Of a DNA stretch of 64,000 bases, positions 1 through 12,117 are shown one piece after another (within the stretch, counting starts at the first letter, position 1; each line of letters starts with the position of its first letter). Source of the stretch: Onchocerca volvulus (lineage: Eukaryota > Nematoda > Chromadorea > Rhabditida > Onchocercidae). The stretch lies in NCBI GenBank assembly GCA_000499405.2, contig HG738137.1, forward strand, positions 9,003,609 through 9,067,608, read 5' to 3'. The notes beneath the pieces are model-generated. The model ran no database searches. It worked only from the letters and a program-made list of their open reading frames with translations, and was not told the DNA's origin. The position numbers and the translations under genes were made by a program.

Positions 1-439
1 AAAATTATTACTAAAAAAAAAAAGAAAATTGACGGAATTATTGTTTACACTACTTTGATAAAAATTTTATGAAATTTAATTTCCCAAAATTAATGAGGAA
101 AAATAAATGAAAAAATAGCAATTCGATGTTTTGACGGAACAAAAATAAGATCAAAAAATTATTTATTGCAATAATTACAAGTATAATTTCTTGATTTTTC
201 AGTTTTGAAATTTAAAAATTTTCCAACTTATCCAACAATTGATTTCTGCAGTGTTATTAATAATTTTAAACATAAATACCACTTTTTAACTTAGAAGTTT
301 AAAAATGCTGAATTTATCCAATGATCGACTTGATTTCTATTATAAAGTAATATTAAAATTTTCAAACATAATTTTTTCAGTTTTAATTTTTAAATTAAAA
401 AATGTTAAACTTACCTAATTATTGTTTTTTCTGATACAG
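1..439. other. Upstream intron/flank, no exon seen
   Basis: AT-rich sequence upstream of the first recognisable carboxypeptidase exon. The exon at 440 starts in mid-codon after a TGATACAG acceptor, so the signal-peptide exon must lie upstream. I see no exon with a good start codon here, so it is probably outside the window. Confidence 0.5.
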
Positions 440-3400
440 TAATATTGATAATGGTCCATACAAGGTGTTTCGAATAATACCACAAAATAATGATCAAATG
501 GCAGTTCTTAATTGGTTACGCAGTCATGCCGTTGAATATGAGGTACCATTTCAGTTATCAGAAATTAAAAATATAATAATAATCGAAGAAGAAAAAAAAT
601 AATTGAGCTTGAAGATTTTGATTCAGTAATTTGAAATTTGGAAAAAATTTTCCATTTAATCCGAAAAGAAAATAGGAAGTGAAATAGTGTTTTAATGAAA
701 ATTTAGCATAAAATACTATTTATATGGTGAATTATAATATTATAGAATTAATGAAATCGATTGACGAATTTTGATGAATTATGATATTATAAAATTCAAA
801 TTAATGTTTTTAAAAGAGCGACTGGAATAAAATTTGCGTCATTGCTTAACAATATTTATTAATTAAAAATTGAGAGTGCTGGGAATAACCATTTAAAAAA
901 TTATTCTTTATTATTTTTATTATGTAGTAATTAGTGACTACAAATAATATGCATAATTTTTGACAGATGAATTTCGTTTTGTATAAAATTTCACCATTAA
1001 TTACAACATTTTTAAGTTAAGTGAAATAAAAATATAATTTTTTTTCGCAGCATTTTCAGAAAAATTTTAAATGAAATCAATTATTTTTTCCTGAAATTAT
1101 GCTGATATTTATTCCAAAAAAGAAACATAATTCATATTTCAAGTTTGATATTTGGAAAGAAACGAATAATTTGGATAATTTTATGGATATTATGGTACCA
1201 CCAAATATGATTGCTATTACTGAAGAATTATTCCGAAAAAATGATATCGAATATACTATTACTATATCAGATGTCAGGAAGTATGTTTTTATTTCATTTT
1301 TTGAAAATTTAACAAATTGATCGAAAAAATTTTCGATTTCAAAAAATGAATTGAACTGTAAATATTTTATCGCATATTTCAATTCATTTTGAATTATACG
1401 TACCTTATCTATAAAATATATTTTAATAAAAATTCATTTTAATTAATAAATTTTTTTTTTTGGATTATATGCATCGTAGACGATATTTCAATAAAATTTC
1501 AATTTGTCGTAATTTTTTTCTTTAATCGCATGTATTGTAAAATATATTTCAATAGAAATTCATTCAATTGGAAAATTGAATTGATTAGAACTTTTTGAAA
1601 AAAAAAAATATTTTTATTGAACAAATGAAAATTTACAAATCAACTGAGAAATTAGGATAAAATTAAAAATAATTGTATTAAAAGAAAAATCAATGGATTT
1701 TATTGAATTACAGCAATAATTACGACGTCAAATTACAATTAATTCGCAATAATAAATGCTTTATAATGCAAAAGAAAAATGTTGATTTTTCATTTTTTTA
1801 AAGTTTTAGAAAAAGCCTAAATTTTAGCAATAATTCATCAGTCTTTTTAACTTTTTTAAATTTTTGAAATGTTTTAATGACATAGTAATACCACCTAAAA
1901 GTATAAAAAATACTTGAATAATTCAAAAATTAATCAAATATTTCGATGAAAATTCTCTAATATTATCATTATGTACTTGTTAGTATAAATTTAGCAAATA
2001 TATTAGCATTAATTATATTAATTGGATGCAGAAATTTTATGCAATTTAAGAGAAACATAGACAAAAAATTTTTAAAAAATTAGCAAAAATTCATGGATTA
2101 GAAATTTGCTGAGAAAATTTAAACTCTATGAAAAAAATTTTTTTCATCTTAAAGATAAAGATTTCTGATGAATTATAATATTATATTTTTTCGATTATTG
2201 AAGATTAACAATTCAATATTTTGTTTTAAAGTTTTCAAGAAAAAATAAAACCAAATAAACCGGAAAGAACGAAGGAAAAGCTGACTATTGTTATTATATT
2301 TGTTTGAGAACAGTTCAAAATTATTCAAAAAGATAATGTTTTTAATTGATGTTAACGTAATCTTACGTTATTTTATTACGTAGAACACGTTGGAAAAATA
2401 AACTAAGCTCATAATATTAAGTATTATGATTTTATCATTATCTCAAATTTTTAATATGAATTTCTTAGATGATCAATCAGCACTTAATCAATCAATATTT
2501 TTTCCTCATCGTATAACTATATCATATAATTTATCATATTATCATTCTGCACTAAATCACTGGATAATTCCATAAATTCATATAAATTCATAAGAAAATA
2601 AAATGTCAGTTGTCTAACATTAATTTTAAATCAAATTCAATTTTTACAATTCTCCGCAATCAAATTTAATTTCATTCAATTTCAAGATAGATTCATCTTC
2701 TACAATTTCAAAAAAAAATGCACTTTTTTAACGATTTTGGATTAAATTTGATCTTCCACAATTCCAAATTAAAAAACTAATTTTCCGTAATTTTAAATTA
2801 AATTCGATGTTTTCCAGTTTCAAATCAAACTCCATTTTCCACAATTTTAAATTATATTCTAATAAATTGATATTTAATTCATTTATCTTATCAAATTTCA
2901 AATTGACTTTCTATCTTCTATAATTTTAACTTAAATTTTCAAACTTTTTACGAATTCTAATTTTGATTAGATTTTCTAAGGTAAGATGTACGATATAAAT
3001 AAATACATATACAAAGATATGAAAATTCATTGAAAATGAATATTGCTGGATTAGGAAAATTCATAAATGATTTCAGCTTGATCGAGCGGAACGAGATATA
3101 TTCGAGAAATACGACAAGGGCATCGAAAATATTGTTCGAATCATTTTTTTCTCGTTTAAAAGATGACCCAATTTTGGATGAGAAAGCTGATAATTCAGGT
3201 ATTTGATTAACATTTCAATTTTTAATATAAATTTCATATTGTTTATGAGAAAGATTTCATATTTGAGATAAAAACTAAAGATGAAAGAGCAAAATGTCCC
3301 ATTGGATAAAAACTATTAAAATTCACAATTTTTATTAACAAGAATATTGTTTATGACTTAAATAAAACATTGTTGAATTTATTTTTTAAAAATTCAGATT

Positions 3401-6400
3401 TCAAACCAACATAATGCTAATTTTTGTAGTTTTTTTCTCTAGAAAAAGTTCCGATATTATTGTACATATTTTTAATCATTAGCAGAAATTTTTTTTACTT
3501 CTATCGCCCTTTTCTGTCTTCCTCCAAATAAAATTTATTATTGTTACATTAGACCAAAAACAAAACAATTAAGTTATGATTTAATTTTTAATTGTTTATC
3601 GGAATTTTCATTCAAAATTGTGTCATTCTATTTTTCATATTTTTCTGCTTTCATTTTTGTTTTTCGCTTTTTCATTTCAGTCGAATCATGGAAAAAAATA
3701 AGCAATTTGAAAGTTAAATATCGCTTTGGTGATTATGGCTCATATAACGATATGTTAAAATATATGCGGACAATTGAATTTTATTATCCTCATATAACAA
3801 AACTTATACAAATTGGTGTGTCTCATGAAGGTTTACCAATTGAAGGATTAAAGGTTGACATCTTTTTGTTTGTTTGTTTTTTTTTTTCAATTAATTTAAA
3901 CAAAAGTTAAAAACCATTCGAAGTTTAGAAAGAAAAAAAAACGTAATTTTTATTTTTTTTCTTCTCAGAGAACGATGTCATATTCTAATAAAATTAGTAT
4001 TTTGTGTTTTTTTAATTAATTTAAATGAAAATTGAAAATTTGTCTTGAAATTTGGGAATATGTGAAAATTTGTTTCAAAATAAGCTTTTTTTCTTTTGAG
4101 AAAAAAAAGATTTTACTCCAATATATTAATAACAAATGTTATTAATAATTAATTTCAATTTTGAATAAAATAATTAAACAATAAATGTATATAATGGTAA
4201 ACAATTTCAGATTTGATGATTACAAGCTAATGAAGGATATATTAAAATATATTGAAAAAATATTCAACATTCTTCAGTTGTTTTAAAGATGAAAATGACA
4301 AGCAAAAATAGCTATACAAATAAGCAAATAATTAGCTTAACAAATAAGCACCAAATATATAAATGAATGATGGAAATTATTCGTTGCTATTCAAGATTGG
4401 TTATCCGATACACGATATTAATAAACGAGCATTTTGGATTGATGGTAATATTCATGCAAGAGAATGGGCTTCAAGTCATACTGCACTTTATTTTATTAAT
4501 CAGGTAGATATTTTGAAAGTTGAAAGGTTAAAAAAATTAAATAATTGAATCAAATCCATTAATTTTATAAGATATGCTTTTATCCATTACATTAAATGAT
4601 CTGATGCTTTCTTATTAATTTATATAACATAGATTTAAAGATATTGCCTACTTAAGATTTAAATATTTCGAATAAATAATTTGTTTTTTTTAATTTTTTT
4701 AAAAAATCTTAATAGCAAAATGGAAGAAATTATAGAGTTGTAAAATTTAAAAAAAAAAAAAAGAAAAAAACAAAAAGAAAAATGGAATTGCAACTTTTCA
4801 AATTTAAATTCAAATAATTTTTTTTTCAAAAATTAATTAAAAATTGACAATTAAATTGAATGGAAATTGCAAACAGAATTAGATGTTGGAAGAAATCTCT
4901 TTAGCTGGTCGCAGGATTTGGAAAAGATCCAGTTATAACGCGTTATCTAAAATCTCTCAATATTTATATCTTCCCATGTTTGAATCCAGATGGTTATGAA
5001 TATACACGATCAGAACCAATTCCTCAAGTTTTTTTTTTTTTTTTTTTTTCAATTATCTCGTCAATTGAATTATTAATTAGATTTTCGCTGAATGTCATTT
5101 TATCAAACGTTTATTTTAATGAAACATGATATAGTATATCATCTTTATTTGTTATAATAATATTCATACAATAAACATATATACACATTTATATAGTTAA
5201 ATTAAAATTCATTACAATAAATAACCCTTATTGTTATATTAATTTATTATTATAATAATATAATTTATTATTATTATAACAATAAGGATTTATATTATAA
5301 TGAATCCTGATTACTTATACAATAAGCATACACATATGCATATCTTTACTTTTACAATTGAATTAAAGTTTAGTTATAACATATAATTCTTACTGTTATA
5401 GTAATACTCATACAATAAGCATACACATACACACAGATACAGTTCAATTAAGACAATTACAAATTTAATTCTTAATTGGTATAACAATATTCATACAATA
5501 AGCATATACATACACATATATCTTTACTTATCTTTGTTTGATTAGAGCATATAATTCTTATTGTTATAGTAATAGTTATATACAATAAACATGTACATAC
5601 ACATTACTCGGTTGAATTAAGATTATTGCAAATATGATGCTTATTATAACGATGCTCATACAATAAGCGCACACATACATTTATGCAATCAATTAAGGTA
5701 ATTATCAATATAATCCTTATTGTTACAGTGATACATAAGTATACACATATAAATATTTTTTATAAATCGAATTCAGTATGTGCATGCTTATTGTAGAAGT
5801 ATCATTGTAACAATAAGGATTATATTAGTAATTAACCACAAAAGTTATAATAATACTTACATAATAAAGATATGTATATACAAATTTTGAGCAGCATTAA
5901 TTATAGCATTAATTAATCAATTAAACGATTGATTTTTGCTGTTTTAGGTTCGACTATGGCGCAAAAATCGTTCGCCCCAAAAATGTTTTCGTTCAGCATG
6001 GGGTGGACATCGATGTTGCGAAGGGGTCGATTTAAATCGTAATTTCGATTTTCATTGGGCTGGTTTGATTTTTTAACGTTTTTTTTTTTCTTTTCTTTTT
6101 TTTTAACGAGAAAATCAAAAATTACATTGAGAGAGTGATGATGCTAAAGTTGTTTGATGAATGTAACATCAATTTTAATGATCAATGATTATTGAAATTC
6201 ATTCAAATCTTTATTGGACATTACTGAGATTCAAAAAAAAAAAAAAAATTAATGATTGAAACATTTGTATAAAGATATGATTATTTTTATTTATAATTCG
6301 AAAATGTAAATAAGAATAAAATCGAATTCAAAATATAATAACAAGAAACGCTTTAAAAGTTCAATCGAAAAAAAAAGACAAAAGTTTGATCCAAAAATAG

Positions 6401-9400
6401 GTAAAGTTTATTTTATAAAAGAAATTTCAGAAATCGGTTCGAGTGAAAATCCTTGCTCGTACTTATATCAAGGTGAAAGTGCTTTTAGTGAACCAGAAAC
6501 AAGGTTTTTTTTGTTTTTTTGTTTGCTTTTTTTTTTTTTTTCAAAAGGATGTATCACGGTATAGTGTTTAAAAGAAATGAATGAATTCATCTATTATCGA
6601 AATGATACTCAAAAAGAAAGAAATGTTAATCATTTTATCATCAGAATAATATCTAAAAAGAGAAGGATATTAACTAATTATTATTGAAATGTTACTTAAA
6701 AAAAAATGAATAGATTAATCTATTATAATTGACTAATTACCTAATCTTTTAAAGAACATGGATGGCAAAAAAATAAATGACGAATTTCTAATTGCGAAAA
6801 ATTTGCATAATGTGGAAAAAAAGTTTTGCAATCTTTCAATTTAATGCATATTATCATATCAATAAAATTTTAATTAATAAAATTCAAATTTCGAAGAATT
6901 TTAGTCAAATTATTTAAAAAACAGAAAAAAAAAACTCCAAATATTATATATTTTTTGCATGTTATAATGGCCATACTTCAATTTAAAAAAAAAAAAAACG
7001 AGTATTTTAAAAAGGCTTTTAAGAAATAAAGAAAACCTAAATAATAGTTTTCATTTTTTTTTTCTTTAATTAAGAGCATAATATAAAATTTTTTCTTCCT
7101 ATTCATTCTTAAATAAATGAAATGGTTTAATATTTCAGCATTATTTGAAATTTTTTAGAATTTGTTTTAAATTTTAAATTCTTTCATTAAGAAAAAAAAA
7201 AAAACGTTTGTCCAAAATCTTAAATCTCCAGAAGTACTTAAAAACGCGTCTTATCTATAATAGTTTAAAATCTAAAGATCTCCAAAAGTTCTTACCTATT
7301 GCTTTGGAATTTTGACATAACATTGCGTTCGAATACGAAAAAGGAAACATTTCATTATAAAGTATTGAAGGAAACGTTTCATCATAAACTATCATGGCAT
7401 GACATTTCTGTGCCGCAACTGCTTTCTTCACAAATCAAAAAAATAAATGAAAAGCTTAAATTACTGGCCTTATCTATACAAAAATTTCAAATCGGTGTTC
7501 GGCTACGCACCTTATCTACAAAAATTTCAAATCGATCACGCGCCTATTCCAGTGCAACGTTCTATGAAAATTTCAAACCAATAGGTGTCCCTCACTTACT
7601 TTTATCTGTCGAAGGTATGACAAGTTGAAAAAAAAAGTAAATATATCTAGATAAAAATACGAATGCAAGGTTGTATTAAAATTTGAAAACAGTAGGTGAA
7701 GATTTGCAAGTTTTGCGAGAAGTAACATCAACGAAGATTTACAATTTTATTTGTACAGATAATAAAATTCATTCAGTTATTTAATATGAGTATAATTGAA
7801 TTTAATTTCAGAGCAGTAAGAGATTTCTTATTGTCACCCGAAATGCGAGATAAATTAGATGGTTTTATAACGCTTCATACATATGCACAATTATGGATAC
7901 ATCCATTTAGCCATAAAGTGAAATCATTTCCAGACAATTTTATACAATTGGTTAATTAATTATTGCTAATGTTATTTATTTTGTATACTTTTTATCTGCA
8001 AATGTTTGAAAACTGATTAGTTTCAGCTTAAAATTCATTCATCAGAATCATTAGTTTCTAAAAAATTAATCTTTTATTTTGTCGTAATTTTGTTTATTTT
8101 CAAATTAATTTTTAAAATTTCGGATGAAGTTTTTCACCGAATTTTTATTTTCGATAATTTTTTGAAAGTTTTTTATTCTTGAAAATTTTTCTTTGTAATT
8201 TTTTTGAATAATTTTCTTGATATCTTTTAGAAGCGTACGGCAAAACGTGCAGTCAATCGATTACAAAAAGTTTACGGAACTCAATATAGAATTGGTACTG
8301 GTGCTGATATTTTAGGTAGATTATCGAATTAATAGCAGATTAGAAAAAAATTGTATTGAAAATCAAATTAGGAATTTTTTTTTACTAATTATCGAAACTT
8401 TTTTGTTTATTCATTTATTTTAGTTTTCATGCTGCATTTAAATAAAATATTGAATATTTTATTTCCAAAAAAATTTTCAGCACCGGCATCTGGTGGTTCA
8501 GATGATTGGGCTAAAGATGTACTTGGAGTAAAATTTGTTTATTTGGTTGAACTTCGACCTCATTTTGATTGTATGTTGAATCGTCTTTTTTATTTTTTTT
8601 TTTTTTTACTGACCGATTCTATATTTAAGTACCAATTCAAATTTGAAAAATTCAGGCGTTAAAAGTTCACTTTCACATGCTGTAAAATAATGAGAAAAAC
8701 CTAAAAGAAATTTAAAAAAATTATGGTTTAGAAAATGAAATGAATTTTTTTTTTTAAATTTATAAATTTAAATCTAAGCTTTACCAAAAAAAAAAGAAAA
8801 AAATTGAAAGTAATTTTAAATCATATATTGTTTTAATTTGTTTCCATTTTTCATATAAATGCCAAAAAGATTTTATTGCAAATTAAGTAGAAATGCTTCA
8901 ATTGTCTGAAACTTAAAATTTTTGTAGCATCGAACGGATTTATATTGAATAAAAACGAACTAATTCCGACAGCTGTGGAGACTTGGGAAGGTGTTCGAAC
9001 AGTTATCGATGATGTCATTCGTGATAATGATTTATTAAATGAAAATTTAAAATCAATAGACAGTGCATCAATATTAGGCCGATTTATAAACCACAAAATA
9101 AGTCAGTTTCTTTTTCTTCTCAGAAGTATTTTATTTCTAGTAATTCAACTCAAATTTATTTTTAATTTCCATTATAGTACTAAGTCGATCCATTAAGCAC
9201 AAAATATTCAATTTTTTTTTCTTCTATTTTTTCAAAAATGTTTTATTTTCAGTAATTCAATTTAAACTCATTTATAATTTCTATTGTATCTATTTAATAA
9301 TTCATCTCAAATTCCCAGTTTTCAGCGTAGTAATATTATTAATAGTAGAAGTAATTTTTTACATTTGAAATTTTCACTTTACTTTTTTTCCACGATTTAA

Positions 9401-9553
9401 AAATTACAATTAATAATAATTAATCCTTTTTGCTTTTGTTTTTTTTTTCTAATAAAAATAATTTCAGCAAATGGAATTTCTCGTACATTATCTGGAATAA
9501 AAATTACACCTGAAAATACAACGATTAATAATGATAATAATAATGCACGCTAA
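440..9553 (+). CDS. Secreted M14 zinc carboxypeptidase (A/B type), 5' partial
   Basis: Predicted secreted metallocarboxypeptidase that removes C-terminal residues. Thirteen exons join without a frame break: 440-542, 1144-1280, 3077-3198, 3681-3853, 4396-4503, 4905-5027, 5948-6062, 6431-6503, 7812-7950, 8231-8315, 8481-8570, 8928-9101, 9468-9553 (508 codons plus stop). The first two exons read as an M14 activation propeptide (YKVFRIIPQ, then MVPPN). The catalytic domain starts near YRFGDYGSYNDM. Zinc ligands are visible in GNIHAREWASS (His, Glu) and TLHTYAQLW (His); substrate residues in LWRKNRS and VDLNRNFD; the general-base Glu in YLVELRPHF. SGGSDDW has Asp at the position that gives B-type (basic) preference in mammals. 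The residue at bovine Tyr248 reads Ala (LAPASGG). Nematode members include SURO-1-like enzymes; I cannot assign orthology. The signal-peptide exon is missing upstream. See 9554-9916 for the C-terminus. Confidence 0.93.
5130..5840. repeat. Diverged ~110-bp tandem repeat with inverted end units (intron 6)
   Basis: Inside carboxypeptidase intron 6 (5028-5947), a phrase like CATACAATAAGCATACACAT recurs with CCTTATTGTTATA blocks at roughly 100-120 base spacing (near 5168, 5317, 5412, 5494, 5578, 5650). The array is closed at both ends by inverted copies. Around 5227-5288 CCCTTATTGTTATA faces its complement ATAACAATAAGG. The block at about 5696-5750 is inverted at about 5778-5840, leaving a short loop. 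Either side could fold into a hairpin of tens of bases. This is more like a fold-back element or a rearranged minisatellite than a microsatellite. Confidence 0.75.
7205..7760. mobile_element. Degenerate copy C of long-inverted-repeat element (intron 8)
   Basis: This block in carboxypeptidase intron 8 (6504-7811) aligns by eye with copies A and B near 25-26.6 kb. Shared phrases include CAAAATCTTAAATCTCC, CCTATTGCTTTG, CGAATGCAAGGTTGTAT and AAATTTGAAA. The outer termini are decayed (3' end reads ACAATTTTATTTGTACAGAT). It carries a 109-codon open frame at 7299-7628 that resembles no family I know and is probably not a gene. It is a non-autonomous element remnant. Confidence 0.7.
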
Positions 9554-9916
9554 AATCGATCGGTTCTACAGTTTATTTTCCAAAAAAATACCGCTATAAC
9601 ATCGATACAATCAAATTCAACGATTAAAATTGATACTATAACGAGGAATTTTATCAATAATAGAAATAATTCATTTGTAGCAAACAATATCATACAATCA
9701 TTCAAAATTATCCAATCAAATCATCAGCTCAGATCTAATCAACTATTATCAAATCAAACATCTAAAATTATATCATCTATAACATTCCATCCCTCATTAT
9801 CACCATTATCATTAGCAAATAGTCGTTACACTAGTAGCAGTAGTAAATGTAGTAGTATTAGTATTAGAAGTAGTCGAGTTTTAAATTTAAATTGTAGAAA
9901 TGCACGAAATTTATGA
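9554..9916 (+). other. In-frame open extension after the carboxypeptidase stop
   Basis: The TAA at 9551-9553 is followed in the same frame by 120 sense codons before TGA at 9914-9916. The conceptual peptide is rich in Ser, Asn and Ile (for example SNQTSKIISSITFHPSLSPL and YTSSSSKCSS) and resembles a low-complexity tail. In DNA this poor in GC, 120 codons without a stop is unlikely by chance. It may be a former C-terminal tail cut by a nonsense change, a readthrough tail, a sequencing error at the TAA, or a 3'UTR of unusual composition. I did not include it in the CDS. Confidence 0.5.
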
Positions 9917-10649
9917 AAATTTTAGTTACAAAATAATCCAAATATATGCACGCAACAACATGAATTGATGAAAATGCAATGTATACATTTTCTGTGAATA
10001 TTGCAATTACTCAGGTGATTAAATTAAGTTATTTTTAATTTCAATAGTAATTTTGTCTTCTTTTAATTTGTTGTAAGTACAGTGTATGTGTATTATATCT
10101 GTAAATGTTGCATTTATTTCAGATAATTAACAGATTTTTATTTTGGAACTTTGAAACTTTTTATGATAAATATTTGTTGTTCATATCTATTTGTCGAAAT
10201 TTAATTAAATTGTTGACAGAAAATATAATTTTCTTTGCGCTTTTGTTCTTTTTTAGCATTCATTTTTTTTTTTTTTTTGAATTTTTGCTATTAAGAAAAT
10301 TAAAAATTTAACGAAATTACGGGTAGTAATAGTAATTAGACTAGTTGATTTGATAATTTTAAGTAAAATTAAAACTAATAAAGGATTTTAGATTTTGAAA
10401 TATATTCGAAAAAATTGAAACCGCTGAAAAATTTCAAGCTTATAGTGTAATTAAAAAAGTTAAAACCAATGAAAATATCTCAATTTTAAGCACACTTAAT
10501 TAAAACTGAAATGAAGTATTTCATATTATTTCAACGAGTATGCTGCCATGTATATTTCATTATTGATATTTTCGATTTCGATAATGTCTTTTAAGAAAAA
10601 ACAAAAAAAAAAAAAAAGAAACGTAGAATTGTTTTCTTGATATGAAATG

Positions 10650-10655
10650 AATAAA
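10650..10655 (+). terminator. Possible poly(A) signal of the carboxypeptidase gene
   Basis: AATAAA about 730 bases beyond the second in-frame stop. Such hexamers are common by chance in DNA this AT-rich, so this is only a possibility. Confidence 0.2.
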
Positions 10656-10977
10656 TGCATATATATTTTGTAAATAAGAATCTGAATTAAATATTAAATT
10701 AATCGAATAGAACAAATACATTGTGCTTATTTGATATGTAAATATTATGCAAAAAACAACAAGAAATCAATGAAATTTAAGAAATTATTTCAATATTCAA
10801 TATATTTGTTGAGAAATTAATTCGTTGTTCAACATATTAGACTAAAGTAATGAGTTTTATAAACAGGCTGAAAATCAAATGAAAATATGAAAGTGTAAAA
10901 AGAACAAAAAATAAATATTATGTAAATTTCCATACAACTTTTACTGGTAAGTAAACATTTATCAGTTATATTATTAT

Positions 10978-10989
10978 TATTTGTTTGTA

Positions 10990-11043
<54 letters not shown>

Positions 11044-11130
11044 GTCATTATTATTATTATTACTATTACTATTATTATTATTATCATTATTATTATTATC
11101 GCTATTATTATTACCATTAATTATTATTAT
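10978..11130. repeat. (ATT)n microsatellite
   Basis: A long ATT array, pure in its first part and interrupted by ATC, GTC, ACT and GCT variants toward the end. The polyisoleucine open frame across it is an artefact. Confidence 0.95.
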
Positions 11131-11439
11131 CATATAACAATTACTAATCATTTTCATTTAAAAACTTAAAAATTTTCATTTTTATAAAATTATGAAACAA
11201 TTCATGTGTAATGAAGTTGAAAGCTTTGAATTTCAATCAAAAATGATATCTCATTTCAAAAGAATAAACTTTCGATTAAACAATTATTTCGATGCTTGCA
11301 TTTTTTTTTTTTTGAATTGGTATGCAAAAAGTATAATAATCATAGAAATCTTACTTTAATGGTATAAAAAATTTTTCGAATTTGTATGAATTAATTACCG
11401 AAAAATCTTACTAGTTTACATCATTTACGTTATTAATAC

Positions 11440-12117
11440 GAGTGATTTCATAGGTTTATATATTTTGCAGTGATTCAGGCAACAGATTTGTGAATTTGCA
11501 TAATTTGAATTAATGATTAAGAGATTTCGTAAATTCACGTGATTTACATCAATGATATGCAAATTTTCGAGAATTCACACAGATTTGCTTATTTTGCATT
11601 AATATATAATATGACACATTTCTTGAGTTTATGCGATTTGCATTCATCGCACGAAAAATTTCGTGAATTCAAATAATTCACATTAATGACATGAAGGACT
11701 TTGCAAGTTTACGTAAATTCGTAGATTCATATAGTTTGATTAATGCGATGAAAAATTTCGTGAGTTTACCGCGTGAATTTCGTAATTTTGCATTAGTATT
11801 ACAAAAGATTTCACAGATTCACGTAAATTCGTAATAATTACATGAAAAACTTCGTAAATTCGTGGACGACAGTGCGGGATATATCATAGATTTATGTATT
11901 TTGTATTAATATGTAACATATTTCGTGAATTCACGAATTTGCTTCGATGTTACGAAAGATTTCGCAAATTCATTTAAATTTACAGCGATAGTGTGAGATA
12001 TTTTGTAGATTTATGTATTTTGTATTAATAGTGTAATACATATTTTGTGAGTTCACGTAGTTTACATCAATCGCATGAAAGATTTCATGAGTTCACGTAA
12101 TCTGAATCGCTGCTATG
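11440..12117. repeat. Degenerate 40-bp minisatellite with palindromic core
   Basis: About 16-17 diverged units of roughly 33-57 bases, most near 40, begin with AAAGATTTCGTGAATTCACG-like sequence and end with (T)TGCATTAATG.CATG-like sequence. Unit starts are visible near 11521, 11561, 11616, 11654, 11694, 11751, 11803, 11845, 11878, 11918, 11955, 11996, 12038 and 12078. The core CGTGAATTCACG is a perfect palindrome in the best units (near 11924, for example). It lies downstream of the carboxypeptidase gene with no coding frame across it. Confidence 0.85.

Noticed and set aside
4883..4904. Acceptor after GCAAACAG for the sixth carboxypeptidase exon
   Set aside because: It leaves a TAG in the peptidase frame; the acceptor CTCTTTAG at 4897-4904 gives LVAGFGKDP in frame.
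10981..11169. Polyisoleucine open frame
   Set aside because: Produced by the (ATT)n microsatellite; no splice or domain evidence.
11440..12117. CRISPR-like regular repeat array
   Set aside because: Units abut and diverge with no unique spacers, in eukaryotic DNA; it is a degenerate minisatellite.
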